Positions 24,803 through 32,497 of a stretch of DNA of 64,000 nt are shown one piece after another (the first letter of the stretch is position 1; the number at the start of each line of letters is the position of its first letter). This DNA is from Gemmobacter sp034519525 (GTDB lineage: Bacteria > Pseudomonadota > Alphaproteobacteria > Rhodobacterales > Rhodobacteraceae). Location: contig JAXHOJ010000038.1 in the NCBI GenBank assembly GCA_034519525.1, forward strand, positions 1-64,000, written 5' to 3'. The notes below the pieces were generated by a model, which worked only from the letters and a program-made list of their open reading frames with translations, was not told the DNA's origin and searched no databases. The translations under genes were made by a program, and so were the position numbers.

Positions 24803-26601
24803 ATGATCTGCGCGCGCTTTACGGCACCGATGTGCCCCCCGAACACGGGCGCAGGCTGACCGCCGGGGCCGCCTCTGTCACGCTGGAGGGGGGCAATCTG
24901 CGCCACCTGCGCGCAGGCGAGACAGAGCTGATCCGCGCCGTGGCCTTTCTGGTGCGCGACCGCGACTGGGGCACGCTGGCGCCCGACATCACCGATCTGG
25001 CCGTGACGGAAGGCCCGCAGCAAACCCATGTCCGCTATCGCGCCACCTATGCGGCGGGCGATGCACAGCTTGTCGTCGATGTCGCCATCCTGCTGGCCGC
25101 CGACCGGCTGGAGTTCGAGGCCGAGGCCCGCGCCACCGGCGATTTCGAAACCAACCGCACCGGCTTTACCCTGCTGCATCCCATCGAAGGCGTGGCTGGC
25201 GCCCCCGTGCGGGTCGATCACGCCATGACCCCGGCCGAGGACACCCATTTCCCCCGGCTGATCGCGCCGTGGCAGCCGTTCAAGGATATCACCGGCCTGT
25301 CGCATCAGGCGGGCGGCTTTGCCGTCGATTGCCGGTTTGAAGGCGATACCTTCGAAATGGAGGATCAGCGGCAATGGGGCGATGCCTCGTTCAAGACCTA
25401 TGTGCGCCCGCTGGCCCTGCCCTGGCCCTATCAGATTGCCGATGGCACCACGCAGCACCAGGCCGTGCGCCTGCGCTGGCACCCGGCACAGCAGGCCCGG
25501 ACCATCGCGCCGCTGCGCCCGCGCTGCACCGCACCACATTTCCCCACCACCGCGCTGGTGCTGACCGGGGCCGAGGCCGCAACCCCCGGGGCCGCCGCCC
25601 TGCTGCGCCAGATCGCGCCACAGCGGCTGCTGTGCCATTTCGATGCCGCAGCAGACCATGGCCCCGCCGCACTCGCTGCCTTCGCCGGGCTGCAGGCCGC
25701 CCTGCCGGAAACCGCCTTTGATCTGGAACTGATCGCGCTTTGCCCGCCGGGCGGCGATCTGGCGGCAGAATTTGCGGGCCATGCCCGCGCCGTTGCCGCA
25801 GCCGGGCTGCATCCCGCATCTATCATGGTCTGCCCTGCGGTGGATCGGCAATCCACCCCGCCGGGGTCCGACTGGCCGCCCTGCCCGCCGCTTACCGCCA
25901 TTCACGCCGCCGCCCGCACCGCCTTTGCCGGGCAGGTGATCGGCGGCGGCATGGCCAGCTTCTTTCCCGAACTGAACCGCAAGCGCCCGCCGGTGCAGAT
26001 GCTGGATTTCGTGACCCATGGCTTCTGCCCCATCGTTCATGCCGCCGATGATCTTTCGGTGATGGAAACGCTGGAAACCCTGCCGCATATCCTCGCCTCG
26101 GCGCAGGCGATCATCGGCACGCGCGACTACCGGCTTGGCCCCTCGACCATCGCCATGCGGCAGAACCCCTATGGCAGCCGCACCATCCCCAATCCCGGGC
26201 GCGGCCGGGTCTGCATGGCAGAGGATGACCCCCGGCAGGAGGGCCGGTTTGCCGCCGCCTGGACACTGGGCCTCGCCGCCATGATCGCAGGCGCCGGGCT
26301 TGCCGTCTGGGCACCCGCCGCCCTTCTGGGCCCGCGCGGCCTGTTCCGCGCCGATGGCACGCCCCGGCCCGTGGCAGCGGTGGTGGCGGCACTGGCGGCC
26401 TGCGCGGGCCAACCCGTAACAAGGGCCGGGATCGGGCCGGGCCGGCAGCTTGCGGTTCTGGCCTTTGGCGATCACGCGCTGATCGCCAATCTGACCGCCA
26501 CCGCCCTGCCGCTTGGCCCCTTGCCCGATCTGCCCGCCTTCGGCTGGCGCCCTGTGTCATCTGGGGATTTGCAGTTGCTGCCATCTGGCCTTATGCCATG
26601 A
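24799..26601 (+). CDS. apnL: Probable D-apionate lactonase-like protein
   Basis: 600 residues from a GTG that overlaps the dehydrogenase stop (a second GTG 3 bp earlier is equally possible). N-terminal beta-rich domain with LYGTDVPPEHGRRLTAG and RAVAFLVRDRDWGTLAPDI, followed by NRTGFTLLHPIEGVAG, HFPRLIAPWQPFKDI and EMEDQRQWGDASFKTYVRPL; C-terminal half looks like a TIM barrel (GGGMASFFPELNRKRPP, DFVTHGFCPIVHAADD). This pattern and its place after an apiose dehydrogenase agree with ApnL, which opens D-apionolactone. Sequence recognition is from memory; a generic large hypothetical protein would be the fallback. Confidence 0.6.
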   Translation: MNDLRALYGTDVPPEHGRRLTAGAASVTLEGGNLRHLRAGETELIRAVAFLVRDRDWGTLAPDITDLAVTEGPQQTHVRYRATYAAGDAQLVVDVAILLAADRLEFEAEARATGDFETNRTGFTLLHPIEGVAGAPVRVDHAMTPAEDTHFPRLIAPWQPFKDITGLSHQAGGFAVDCRFEGDTFEMEDQRQWGDASFKTYVRPLALPWPYQIADGTTQHQAVRLRWHPAQQARTIAPLRPRCTAPHFPTTALVLTGAEAATPGAAALLRQIAPQRLLCHFDAAADHGPAALAAFAGLQAALPETAFDLELIALCPPGGDLAAEFAGHARAVAAAGLHPASIMVCPAVDRQSTPPGSDWPPCPPLTAIHAAARTAFAGQVIGGGMASFFPELNRKRPPVQMLDFVTHGFCPIVHAADDLSVMETLETLPHILASAQAIIGTRDYRLGPSTIAMRQNPYGSRTIPNPGRGRVCMAEDDPRQEGRFAAAWTLGLAAMIAGAGLAVWAPAALLGPRGLFRADGTPRPVAAVVAALAACAGQPVTRAGIGPGRQLAVLAFGDHALIANLTATALPLGPLPDLPAFGWRPVSSGDLQLLPSGLMP

Positions 26602-26622
26602 GTACCGCCGCCGAGGGATGAC

Positions 26623-27426
26623 ATGACACGCCGCGACAGCCAGCCTGCCCCAGCCGACAAGCCCCAGATCGAAAAGGCGCTGCCCGACAGGCCGCTGTCC
26701 GACAGGCCCCTGGCCGACAAGCCCCTGGCTGACAAGATCGTGCGCCGCAAACTTTCGGATCAGGTGTTCGACCGGCTGCGCGACCTGATCGCCAAGGGAG
26801 AGCTGCAGGCAGGCGACCCGCTGCCCTCGGAACGCGATCTGATGGAACGGTTCGGCGTCGGTCGCCCCGCCGTGCGCGAGGCGCTGCAGTCGATGCACAC
26901 CATGGGCCTCATCACCATCGCGCATGGCGAACGCAGCCGCGTGAACGAGCTTTCGGCAGGCAGCGTGCTGGACCGGGTGGACGAGGTAGCGCGGCTGCTG
27001 CTGTCGGCCGAGCCCGATCAGCTGGACCATCTGAAAGAGGCGCGCGGCATGTTCGAATGTGGCGTGGTGCGCAAGGCCGCCGATATGGCCGATGCCACCG
27101 CCGTGGCCGAACTGCGCGCGCTCATCGACGAACAGCGTCGCCAGCTGGACAACCACGCCGCCTTTGTCGAGGCGGATGTGGCCTTTCATGCGCGCATCGC
27201 AGCAATTTCCAGCAACCCGATCATCGCGGCGGTCAGTCAGGCCATGCTCAAATGGCTGTTCCATTATCACGGCGCGCTGCTGCACTGGTCCGGCAAGGAA
27301 GAGATCACCCTGCGCGAACACGAGGAAATCGTGGCCCTGATCGCCGCCCGCGATGGCGATGGCGCCGCACAGGCGATGCGCCGCCACCTTGACCGCTCGA
27401 ATCCGCTGTACCGCCACCACGCCTGA
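26623..27426 (+). CDS. GntR-family regulator, FCD subfamily (FadR/NanR-like)
   Basis: 267 residues. DNA-binding domain VRRKLSDQVFDRLRDLIAKGELQAGDPLPSERDLMERFGVGRPAVREALQSMHTMGLI (about 38-96) and an FCD domain with DVAFHARIAAISSNPIIAAVSQAML. The first ~37 residues are unusual: four repeats of a five-residue unit (LPDRP, LSDRP, LADKP, LADK) encoded by a 15-bp tandem repeat. It follows the lactonase gene by 21 bp and probably controls the apiose genes. Confidence 0.88.
   Translation: MTRRDSQPAPADKPQIEKALPDRPLSDRPLADKPLADKIVRRKLSDQVFDRLRDLIAKGELQAGDPLPSERDLMERFGVGRPAVREALQSMHTMGLITIAHGERSRVNELSAGSVLDRVDEVARLLLSAEPDQLDHLKEARGMFECGVVRKAADMADATAVAELRALIDEQRRQLDNHAAFVEADVAFHARIAAISSNPIIAAVSQAMLKWLFHYHGALLHWSGKEEITLREHEEIVALIAARDGDGAAQAMRRHLDRSNPLYRHHA
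26680..26739 (+). repeat. 15-bp imperfect tandem repeat, 4 copies, inside GntR gene
   Basis: Units such as CTGCCCGACAGGCCG, CTGTCCGACAGGCCC and CTGGCCGACAAGCCC follow each other in frame and encode L-x-D-[RK]-P, upstream of the winged-helix domain. Copy-number change would alter only the length of the N-terminal linker. Confidence 0.8.
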
Positions 27427-27437
27427 ACGGCGGGCGC

Positions 27438-28697
27438 TCAGCGCAGCAGGATCGCGCGGAAATCATTCACATTCGTGCCCGTCGGGCCGGGGGTGAACAG
27501 ATCGCCCAGCCGTTCAAAGGCCGTATAGGCATCATTCCCCGCCAGCAGCGCCGCCGGATCGGCGTCCAGCGCCCGCAGCCGCGCCATGCTGGCGCCATCG
27601 GCAAAGGCCCCGGCGTTATCTTCCGACCCGTCGATCCCGTCGGTATCCGCCGCCAGCGCCGCAAAGGGCACGCCCTCGGCCGCCAGCGCCAGCGCCAGCA
27701 GGAATTCGCTGTTGCGCCCGCCGCGCCCGGTGCCGCGCAGCGAAACCGTGGTTTCACCCCCCGACAGCAGCAGCACCGGCCAGGCAAAGGGCCGGTTGCG
27801 CGCCGCGATTTCCCGCGTGATCGCCGCATGAACCCGGCCCACATCGCGGGCCTCGCCTTCCATCGCATCCGACAGGATCGCCGCCGGAATACCCTGCGCT
27901 GCGGCCTGTGCCGCCGCCGCCTCCAGCGACAGCCGGGCGGAGGCGATCACCCGCACCTCATGCCCGGCAAAGACCGGATCGGCGGGATCGGGCGCAGCAC
28001 CTGCATCGCCCGCCAGCCAATCCGCCACCCGGGGCGGCAGCTCGATGCGCCAGCTTTGCACCAGCGCCCGCGCCTCGGCCCTTGTGCCGCGATCGGGCAC
28101 CGTGGGGCCAGAGGCCACCTGCGCCGGATCATCGCCCGGCACATCCGAGACCACCAGCGACAGCACCCGCGCCGGATGCGCCGCCACCGCCAGCCTGCCG
28201 CCCTTGATGCCGGACACCTGCTTGCGGATGCCATTCATCACCGAAATCGGCGCGCCCGAGGCCAGCAGCGCCCGGTTCAGCGCCGCCTCATCCGCCAGCG
28301 ACAGATCGCCCGGCGGGCAGGGCAGCAGCGCCGAGCCGCCGCCGCAGATCAGCGCCACCACCAGATCATCCAGGCCAAGCCCTTGCACCGCCTTGAACAT
28401 TTCGGCACTGGCCGCAAGCCCTGCGGCATCTGGCACCGGATGCGCCGCCTCGATCACCCGGATCGCCCGCGTGGCGCAGCCATAGCCATAGCGCGTCACC
28501 ACCACGCCCTCCAACGGGCCATCCCACAGGGATTCGAACGCTGCCGCCAGCTGCGCCGCCCCCTTGCCCGCACCCACCACCACCAGCCGCCCCTTCGGAC
28601 GGGCTGGCAGATGCGGCCGCAGCGCCGCCTGCGGATCCGCCGCACGCACCGCCGCCTCGAACAGCCCGGCCAGAAACGCACGATCTTGCGGGGTCAT
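27438..28697 (-). CDS. Glycerate 2-kinase (MOFRL family; formerly hydroxypyruvate reductase TtuD)
   Basis: 419 residues. N-terminal GCK domain with VVVGAGKGAAQLAAAFE, HPVPDAAG, ALICGGGSALLPCPPGDLSLAD and the conserved Lys in NGIRKQVSGIKGGRL; C-terminal MOFRL domain with LLLSGGETTVSLRGTGRGGRNSEFLLALAL and ADTDGIDGSEDNAGAF. Phosphorylates D-glycerate to 2-phosphoglycerate, feeding lower glycolysis. It converges on the GntR gene with 11 bp between stops. Glycerate is a plausible end product of branched-sugar acid breakdown, so it may serve the same pathway, but this enzyme is common in many pathways. Confidence 0.88.
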   Translation of the reverse strand: MTPQDRAFLAGLFEAAVRAADPQAALRPHLPARPKGRLVVVGAGKGAAQLAAAFESLWDGPLEGVVVTRYGYGCATRAIRVIEAAHPVPDAAGLAASAEMFKAVQGLGLDDLVVALICGGGSALLPCPPGDLSLADEAALNRALLASGAPISVMNGIRKQVSGIKGGRLAVAAHPARVLSLVVSDVPGDDPAQVASGPTVPDRGTRAEARALVQSWRIELPPRVADWLAGDAGAAPDPADPVFAGHEVRVIASARLSLEAAAAQAAAQGIPAAILSDAMEGEARDVGRVHAAITREIAARNRPFAWPVLLLSGGETTVSLRGTGRGGRNSEFLLALALAAEGVPFAALAADTDGIDGSEDNAGAFADGASMARLRALDADPAALLAGNDAYTAFERLGDLFTPGPTGTNVNDFRAILLR

Positions 28698-28877
28698 GAC
28701 AGATCCTTTTCCAGACGCGAACCGATGGCCGGGGCGCGGATGCCGGAATGAATATGGCAGTCACAGGCAGTGGGATACAGGGTGATTTTGCAGTGTGTCA
28801 GCGGCGAAGACGACGATGTCGTGATCTTTGCCTGTCTTTTGCGGGATCAGATTTTTCCCAGCAAAATCAAAACCAAC

Positions 28878-28892
28878 TGGCAGCCCGTAGGG
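28878..28892. repeat. attL: 15-bp copy of the tRNA-Glu 3' end
   Basis: TGGCAGCCCGTAGGG, identical to 43820-43834. Only the end of the tRNA is present here; the 5' part is missing, as expected for the distal junction of an element inserted in a tRNA 3' end. Confidence 0.88.
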
Positions 28893-28928
28893 TTCACTTT
28901 TTCACACACCGTTTCAATCGCTTAGGCT

Positions 28929-28987
28929 TGCTAACTGGTGAAAGCCACCCCTTGGGCAACAAAGTCAATTTGCCCGCCCCTGCTAAC
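28929..28987 (+). promoter_or_regulatory. Two TGCTAAC sites near attL (candidate integrase arm sites)
   Basis: TGCTAAC at 28929-28935 and at 28981-28987, the second within CCTGCTAACCGCC, which recurs exactly at 43746-43758 near attR. Pairs of short repeats on both sides of the crossover site are what tyrosine integrases bind with their arm-binding domain. Confidence 0.45.
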
Positions 28988-29019
28988 CGCCCTCTGGGCC
29001 TGAAATCGGGGGACTGGCG

Positions 29020-30042
29020 ATGAGCAAGCAGACCAAAGTCATGGTGACAGGATCGCACCGGGCGGTTTCTGCACCGGCAGTTGCTTCGACCTCGAAACCG
29101 ACGAAGAGGCAGAAACCCGTGAAGAAAACCGGGCACCTTCAGGGGGATGCAGGCGTCCCGTCTGGCGACGCGGTTCCGGTCATGAGCAAAAATCAGTCAG
29201 ATGGTTTCGGAGCAAAGCAAATGCCCGATGATCCGGCGTGGATCGCGTTGCTGGATGACATGCGCACCTTGTCCACCATGGCGTTGCGGACCAAGTATGC
29301 GGGCGAGGCGAACACCCATCGGAACATGCTGCAACGGGTCAAGACCTGTGGGGCAGTGGTGCACCCCGACTTCCGGAGCTTCCCGGACTTCCTGCGATTG
29401 GTTGGGCCGAAGCCGACATCGCGGGCGACCCTCGACCGGATCGACAATCACGATCCCGAATACGCCCCCGGCAAGGTGCGATGGGCCGACAAGACGACCC
29501 AGAACCGCAACAAGGGGGACAGCCTGATCTTCACCTGTCCGAACACGGGGCGCAGCTACACCGCTACCCAGCTTGCCGCGAAGCAGGGGGTCAGCCCCAC
29601 CGCGATCAGGAAGCGGCGAAGAGAGGGGTGGACTGATGGAGAGATCGTTGCGGGTGAACGTGCAAACACAGTTGCCGCATCTGCCACTAAAGCACAGCCT
29701 GCCCCAATCAGGCCTTATGCACCCCCGCTGACGCTTGCCCAAAGGCTCTTCAAGGAGAACCGCGAATACTGCGAGTTTTTCCGGCAGACCGAAGGCCATG
29801 AGCCCTTCCTCCACACGCCCGTTGAATATCAGGCGATACTCCAAGATGACCGCCCGGATGTTCGCGGGGATGAATGGCTCAGGTCCTGTGAAAAGGCGTT
29901 CCTGAACCATCATCTTCCAAGGTGGTGGAAGAAGTATGGCCCCCATGTCCGCTTTCACGCCCTGCGACCCGATCAGCAGGCGTGGGTTCTGAGGATCGAC
30001 CCCTCACAGGGACAGAAATCGGAACTGTCAGACGCGCTGTAA
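29020..30042 (+). CDS. HNH-related/AP2-like mobile-element protein
   Basis: 340 residues with a basic, low-complexity N-terminus (residues 1-55). Residues about 135-170 read ATLDRIDNHDPEYAPGKVRWADKTTQNRNKGD, the C-terminal half of the HNH/AP2-type motif found in phage and intron-associated DNA-binding proteins (DRIDN...GNVRWA...QNRN). A homeodomain-like segment ATQLAAKQGVSPTAIRKRRREGW follows, and the last ~110 residues are of unknown function (WLRSCEKAFLNHHLPRWWKKYGPHVRFHALRPDQQAW). The catalytic first HNH histidines are not obvious, so nuclease activity is uncertain. First gene inside the island. Confidence 0.55.
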   Translation: MSKQTKVMVTGSHRAVSAPAVASTSKPTKRQKPVKKTGHLQGDAGVPSGDAVPVMSKNQSDGFGAKQMPDDPAWIALLDDMRTLSTMALRTKYAGEANTHRNMLQRVKTCGAVVHPDFRSFPDFLRLVGPKPTSRATLDRIDNHDPEYAPGKVRWADKTTQNRNKGDSLIFTCPNTGRSYTATQLAAKQGVSPTAIRKRRREGWTDGEIVAGERANTVAASATKAQPAPIRPYAPPLTLAQRLFKENREYCEFFRQTEGHEPFLHTPVEYQAILQDDRPDVRGDEWLRSCEKAFLNHHLPRWWKKYGPHVRFHALRPDQQAWVLRIDPSQGQKSELSDAL

Positions 30043-30089
30043 CCCGCTGATCCTGCGCGGTTTCGGCGGCGGGTGTGGTGGAAAGACAA

Positions 30090-30101
30090 GGGAACGTTCC
30101 C
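30090..30101. promoter_or_regulatory. Palindrome GGGAACGTTCCC, candidate operator
   Basis: Perfect 12-bp palindrome with core GAACGTTC, the same core as the palindrome next to the island's XRE regulator gene (41253-41264). It lies in the gap upstream of the RarA-C-like gene. Confidence 0.4.
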
Positions 30102-30128
30102 GGCGGCGACATTCCGTGTGTCGCCGCC
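30102..30128 (+). terminator. GC-rich hairpin after the HNH-related gene
   Basis: GGCGGCGAC and GTCGCCGCC form a perfect 9-bp stem with a 9-nt loop. It starts 60 bp after the gene's stop and is followed by a C-run rather than T-tract. It could be a terminator or structured leader. Confidence 0.45.
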
Positions 30129-30266
30129 CCCCCCCTCCGCCAACCCGGTTGAAACGCGGAAATCGGCAGCCTCAGGTGTTCTTTCCTTCCCTTAGGTGGC
30201 CATTCTCATACGCTTAATGAGGGTCGCAAGTCATTGATCCCCCTTCCAAAATCGAAGGAGCGATGG

Positions 30267-31364
30267 ATGACTGACCCCGACCTGATTTCCCGTTTCCGAA
30301 CTGACCTGATCCAGCGGATCGCCGCGCAAGAGCGTGTCTCACAGGGACAGCCCCTGCCGATCTCCCCTTGGCTGGCCATGAGCATGTTGCAGAAGGCCAT
30401 TCGCCGGGGCCGTGTCGATCTGGCGCTGAACGCCGCCTTCACCTTGCTGCGGGATGCCCCCGACCGCCTCTGGCGCAGGCTGGGCGGCATCGCCTTCGAG
30501 GATGTCGGGCTGGGCAGCCTGCCGACCGTGGGCCTGACAGTCGCGGCCCTGACCGGAAAGCGGTTCCGGGCCGCCATCGGGGGCGATTGGGCCGTGGCGT
30601 GGGTCGTGGTCAAGGCTCTGGCCGAAGCCCCGAAAAGCCGGGCGACCGATGACCTTTACATGGCGCTGGAAACGCTGCCCAGCCTTGCCGATACCCGCCG
30701 CGCCCTTGCCGCCGAGGCCAACCCCCGCCTGCGCCTGATCGCGCTGACCACTCCGAACCTGCACTGCCGCGCCCTTGCCACCCTGTTCTTGCTGGGCACC
30801 GACCGGCCTGTTGGCAAGCTGCCGGTCCGGCGCGGCGAGGTTGCTTTGGCCTTCGACCTGCTGGATGAACTCGGCACCGCGCCCACTACGCTGGCGATCT
30901 GCCGCGAAGGCTATCGCAAGACGGGCGAGGCCCTACCGCCCTTGCTGGCTCTTCTGGCGCTGGAAAATGGCCTGCGGGCAAGCACGACCGATGACCCCCT
31001 GCCGCCCGAGGTGATGATTGGCGGGGTTCCCGGCTGGGCGCTCGACATGTTCACCCGCGAGGGCAAGCTGGCCCTGTCCCGTCTGGCCGCGACGCAAGCA
31101 GGCGTGGCGGAGTTCGCCCGCGCAATGCTGCCCCCCGGCCAGCGTGTCGGGTTCCTCGGTCAGGTGCTGTTCCGGGTTGAGGGCGGATTGCTGACCCGCC
31201 GTGTCGGGGGCGATCTGTCCGACCGCCTCCACGCGCAACTGATGTTCGAAACGCTGGGGGTGGACCCGGAGGCTGCGGTGCAGGCTCTCGACCTGATGCG
31301 GCAGGATTTGCCGCTGCTGAACCGCATCAGGGCGGGCGTGATGAAGGAGTTTCGGGATGCGTGA
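30267..31364 (+). CDS. Protein resembling the C-terminal domain of RarA/MgsA (no AAA+ domain)
   Basis: 365 residues. The segment SMLQKAIRRGRVDLALNAAFTLLRDAPDRLWRRLGGIAFEDVGLG (about residues 33-77) resembles the tetramerisation/C-terminal region of RarA-type recombination factors (KSIR..D.ALY.LARML...IARRL...EDIGLA). The rest is helical and unassigned, and there is no Walker A. GAAGGAG lies 6 bp before the chosen ATG. The stop is followed within 65 bp by a tyrosine recombinase start with an in-frame alternative overlapping this gene, so the two form a unit. Assignment is tentative. Confidence 0.45.
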   Translation: MTDPDLISRFRTDLIQRIAAQERVSQGQPLPISPWLAMSMLQKAIRRGRVDLALNAAFTLLRDAPDRLWRRLGGIAFEDVGLGSLPTVGLTVAALTGKRFRAAIGGDWAVAWVVVKALAEAPKSRATDDLYMALETLPSLADTRRALAAEANPRLRLIALTTPNLHCRALATLFLLGTDRPVGKLPVRRGEVALAFDLLDELGTAPTTLAICREGYRKTGEALPPLLALLALENGLRASTTDDPLPPEVMIGGVPGWALDMFTREGKLALSRLAATQAGVAEFARAMLPPGQRVGFLGQVLFRVEGGLLTRRVGGDLSDRLHAQLMFETLGVDPEAAVQALDLMRQDLPLLNRIRAGVMKEFRDA

Positions 31365-31428
31365 CGCGGTTCTAATCTCGGATACTCACCCATTAACACG
31401 GGTCAACAAAGGCGATCAGGAGGGGCAG

Positions 31429-32382
31429 ATGGACGAACGTTTTGCAGTTAATTGCAACGCCGATATGTTCCTACCTGCGGCGCGTGAAACCCTGACCGAC
31501 GAGGCCACCGACCTGCTGCGGCACAGCCTTGCCCCGGCCACCGAACGCGCCTTGCGGGGTGATCTGGCCCACTTCCAAGATTGGGGCGGGTCGCTGCCCG
31601 CAACCCCGGCCACGGTCTGCGCCTATATCGGCGATCATGCGGGGCACCATGCCGTGGCGACCATCCAGCGCCGGGTGGCCTCTATCTCCAAGGCCCACGA
31701 AATGGCGGGCCTTCCGAACCCCTGCCGCGCCGAGGTCGTGAAAGCCACGCTACGCGGCCTACGCCGAAAGCACGGCACCGCCCAACGACAAGCCAAGCCC
31801 CTGATGCGCGATGACCTGTTGCTGGTTCTGGATAGTCTGGGGGAAACCCTGCGCGACCAGCGGGACCGGGCGTTGTTGCTTCTGGGCTTCGCCGGGGGCT
31901 TCCGTCGCTCCGAACTGGTGGCGCTGGAACGGGCCGACATTGAAACCGTCCGGCAAGGTTTGATCGTGACCATCCGGCGCAGCAAGACCGATCAGGAAGG
32001 GGCAGGCCGCCGCATCGGCATCCCCCACGGTCGCACCCGCCATTGCCCCGTCGCGGCGGTTGAGGCGTGGCTGTCAGCATCCGCCATCGACACCGGCCCT
32101 CTGTTCCGCCCGATCACCCGACACGGCCATCTGGCCGACACCCCGCTGACCGGGGACGCCGTGTCGGTCCTGCTGCGGGAACGTCTGGCAGCAGCGGGGA
32201 TCGACCCCGAGGGCTACTCGGGCCACAGCCTGCGGGCGGGCTTCGCCACCAGCGCAGCACAGGCGGGGGTCTCCACCCTGAAAATCCGGGCGATGACCGG
32301 CCACGCCACCGACGCCATGCTGGCCCGCTACGTCCGCGAGGGTGAACTGTTCACCGGCAACGCGGCGGGGGCGTTGCTATGA
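31429..32382 (+). CDS. Tyrosine recombinase/integrase (second in the island)
   Basis: 317 residues. N-terminal SAM-like core-binding domain and C-terminal catalytic domain with R160 (GGFRRSELVAL), K in RRSKTDQEG, H266 and R269 (GHSLRAGF), H292 (MTGHAT) and Y301 (ARYVREGELF), so all catalytic residues are present. CAGGAGGGGCAG before the ATG supports this start. It is not adjacent to either attachment site, so it may belong to a module nested in the island or act on another target, together with the RarA-C-like gene upstream. Confidence 0.88.
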   Translation: MDERFAVNCNADMFLPAARETLTDEATDLLRHSLAPATERALRGDLAHFQDWGGSLPATPATVCAYIGDHAGHHAVATIQRRVASISKAHEMAGLPNPCRAEVVKATLRGLRRKHGTAQRQAKPLMRDDLLLVLDSLGETLRDQRDRALLLLGFAGGFRRSELVALERADIETVRQGLIVTIRRSKTDQEGAGRRIGIPHGRTRHCPVAAVEAWLSASAIDTGPLFRPITRHGHLADTPLTGDAVSVLLRERLAAAGIDPEGYSGHSLRAGFATSAAQAGVSTLKIRAMTGHATDAMLARYVREGELFTGNAAGALL

Positions 32383-32497
32383 AGTTGCGTGCTCCTCGCT
32401 TTGTTTAATCATCTATTTCAACGCATGGCATAGCCTGACCTTGCGCCAGAGGTGTTGCTGCTGAATACTGGTCGCTGCCAGACCAAGGAGGGTGCCG

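Larger units (their letters stand above)
28698..29019. other. Intergenic region spanning the left end of the genomic island
   Basis: No gene is visible in these 322 bases. The first ~180 are chromosomal DNA upstream of the glycerate kinase. The attL repeat (28878-28892) lies inside, and beyond it the DNA belongs to the island, with two TGCTAAC sites and a drop in GC content. Confidence 0.7.
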
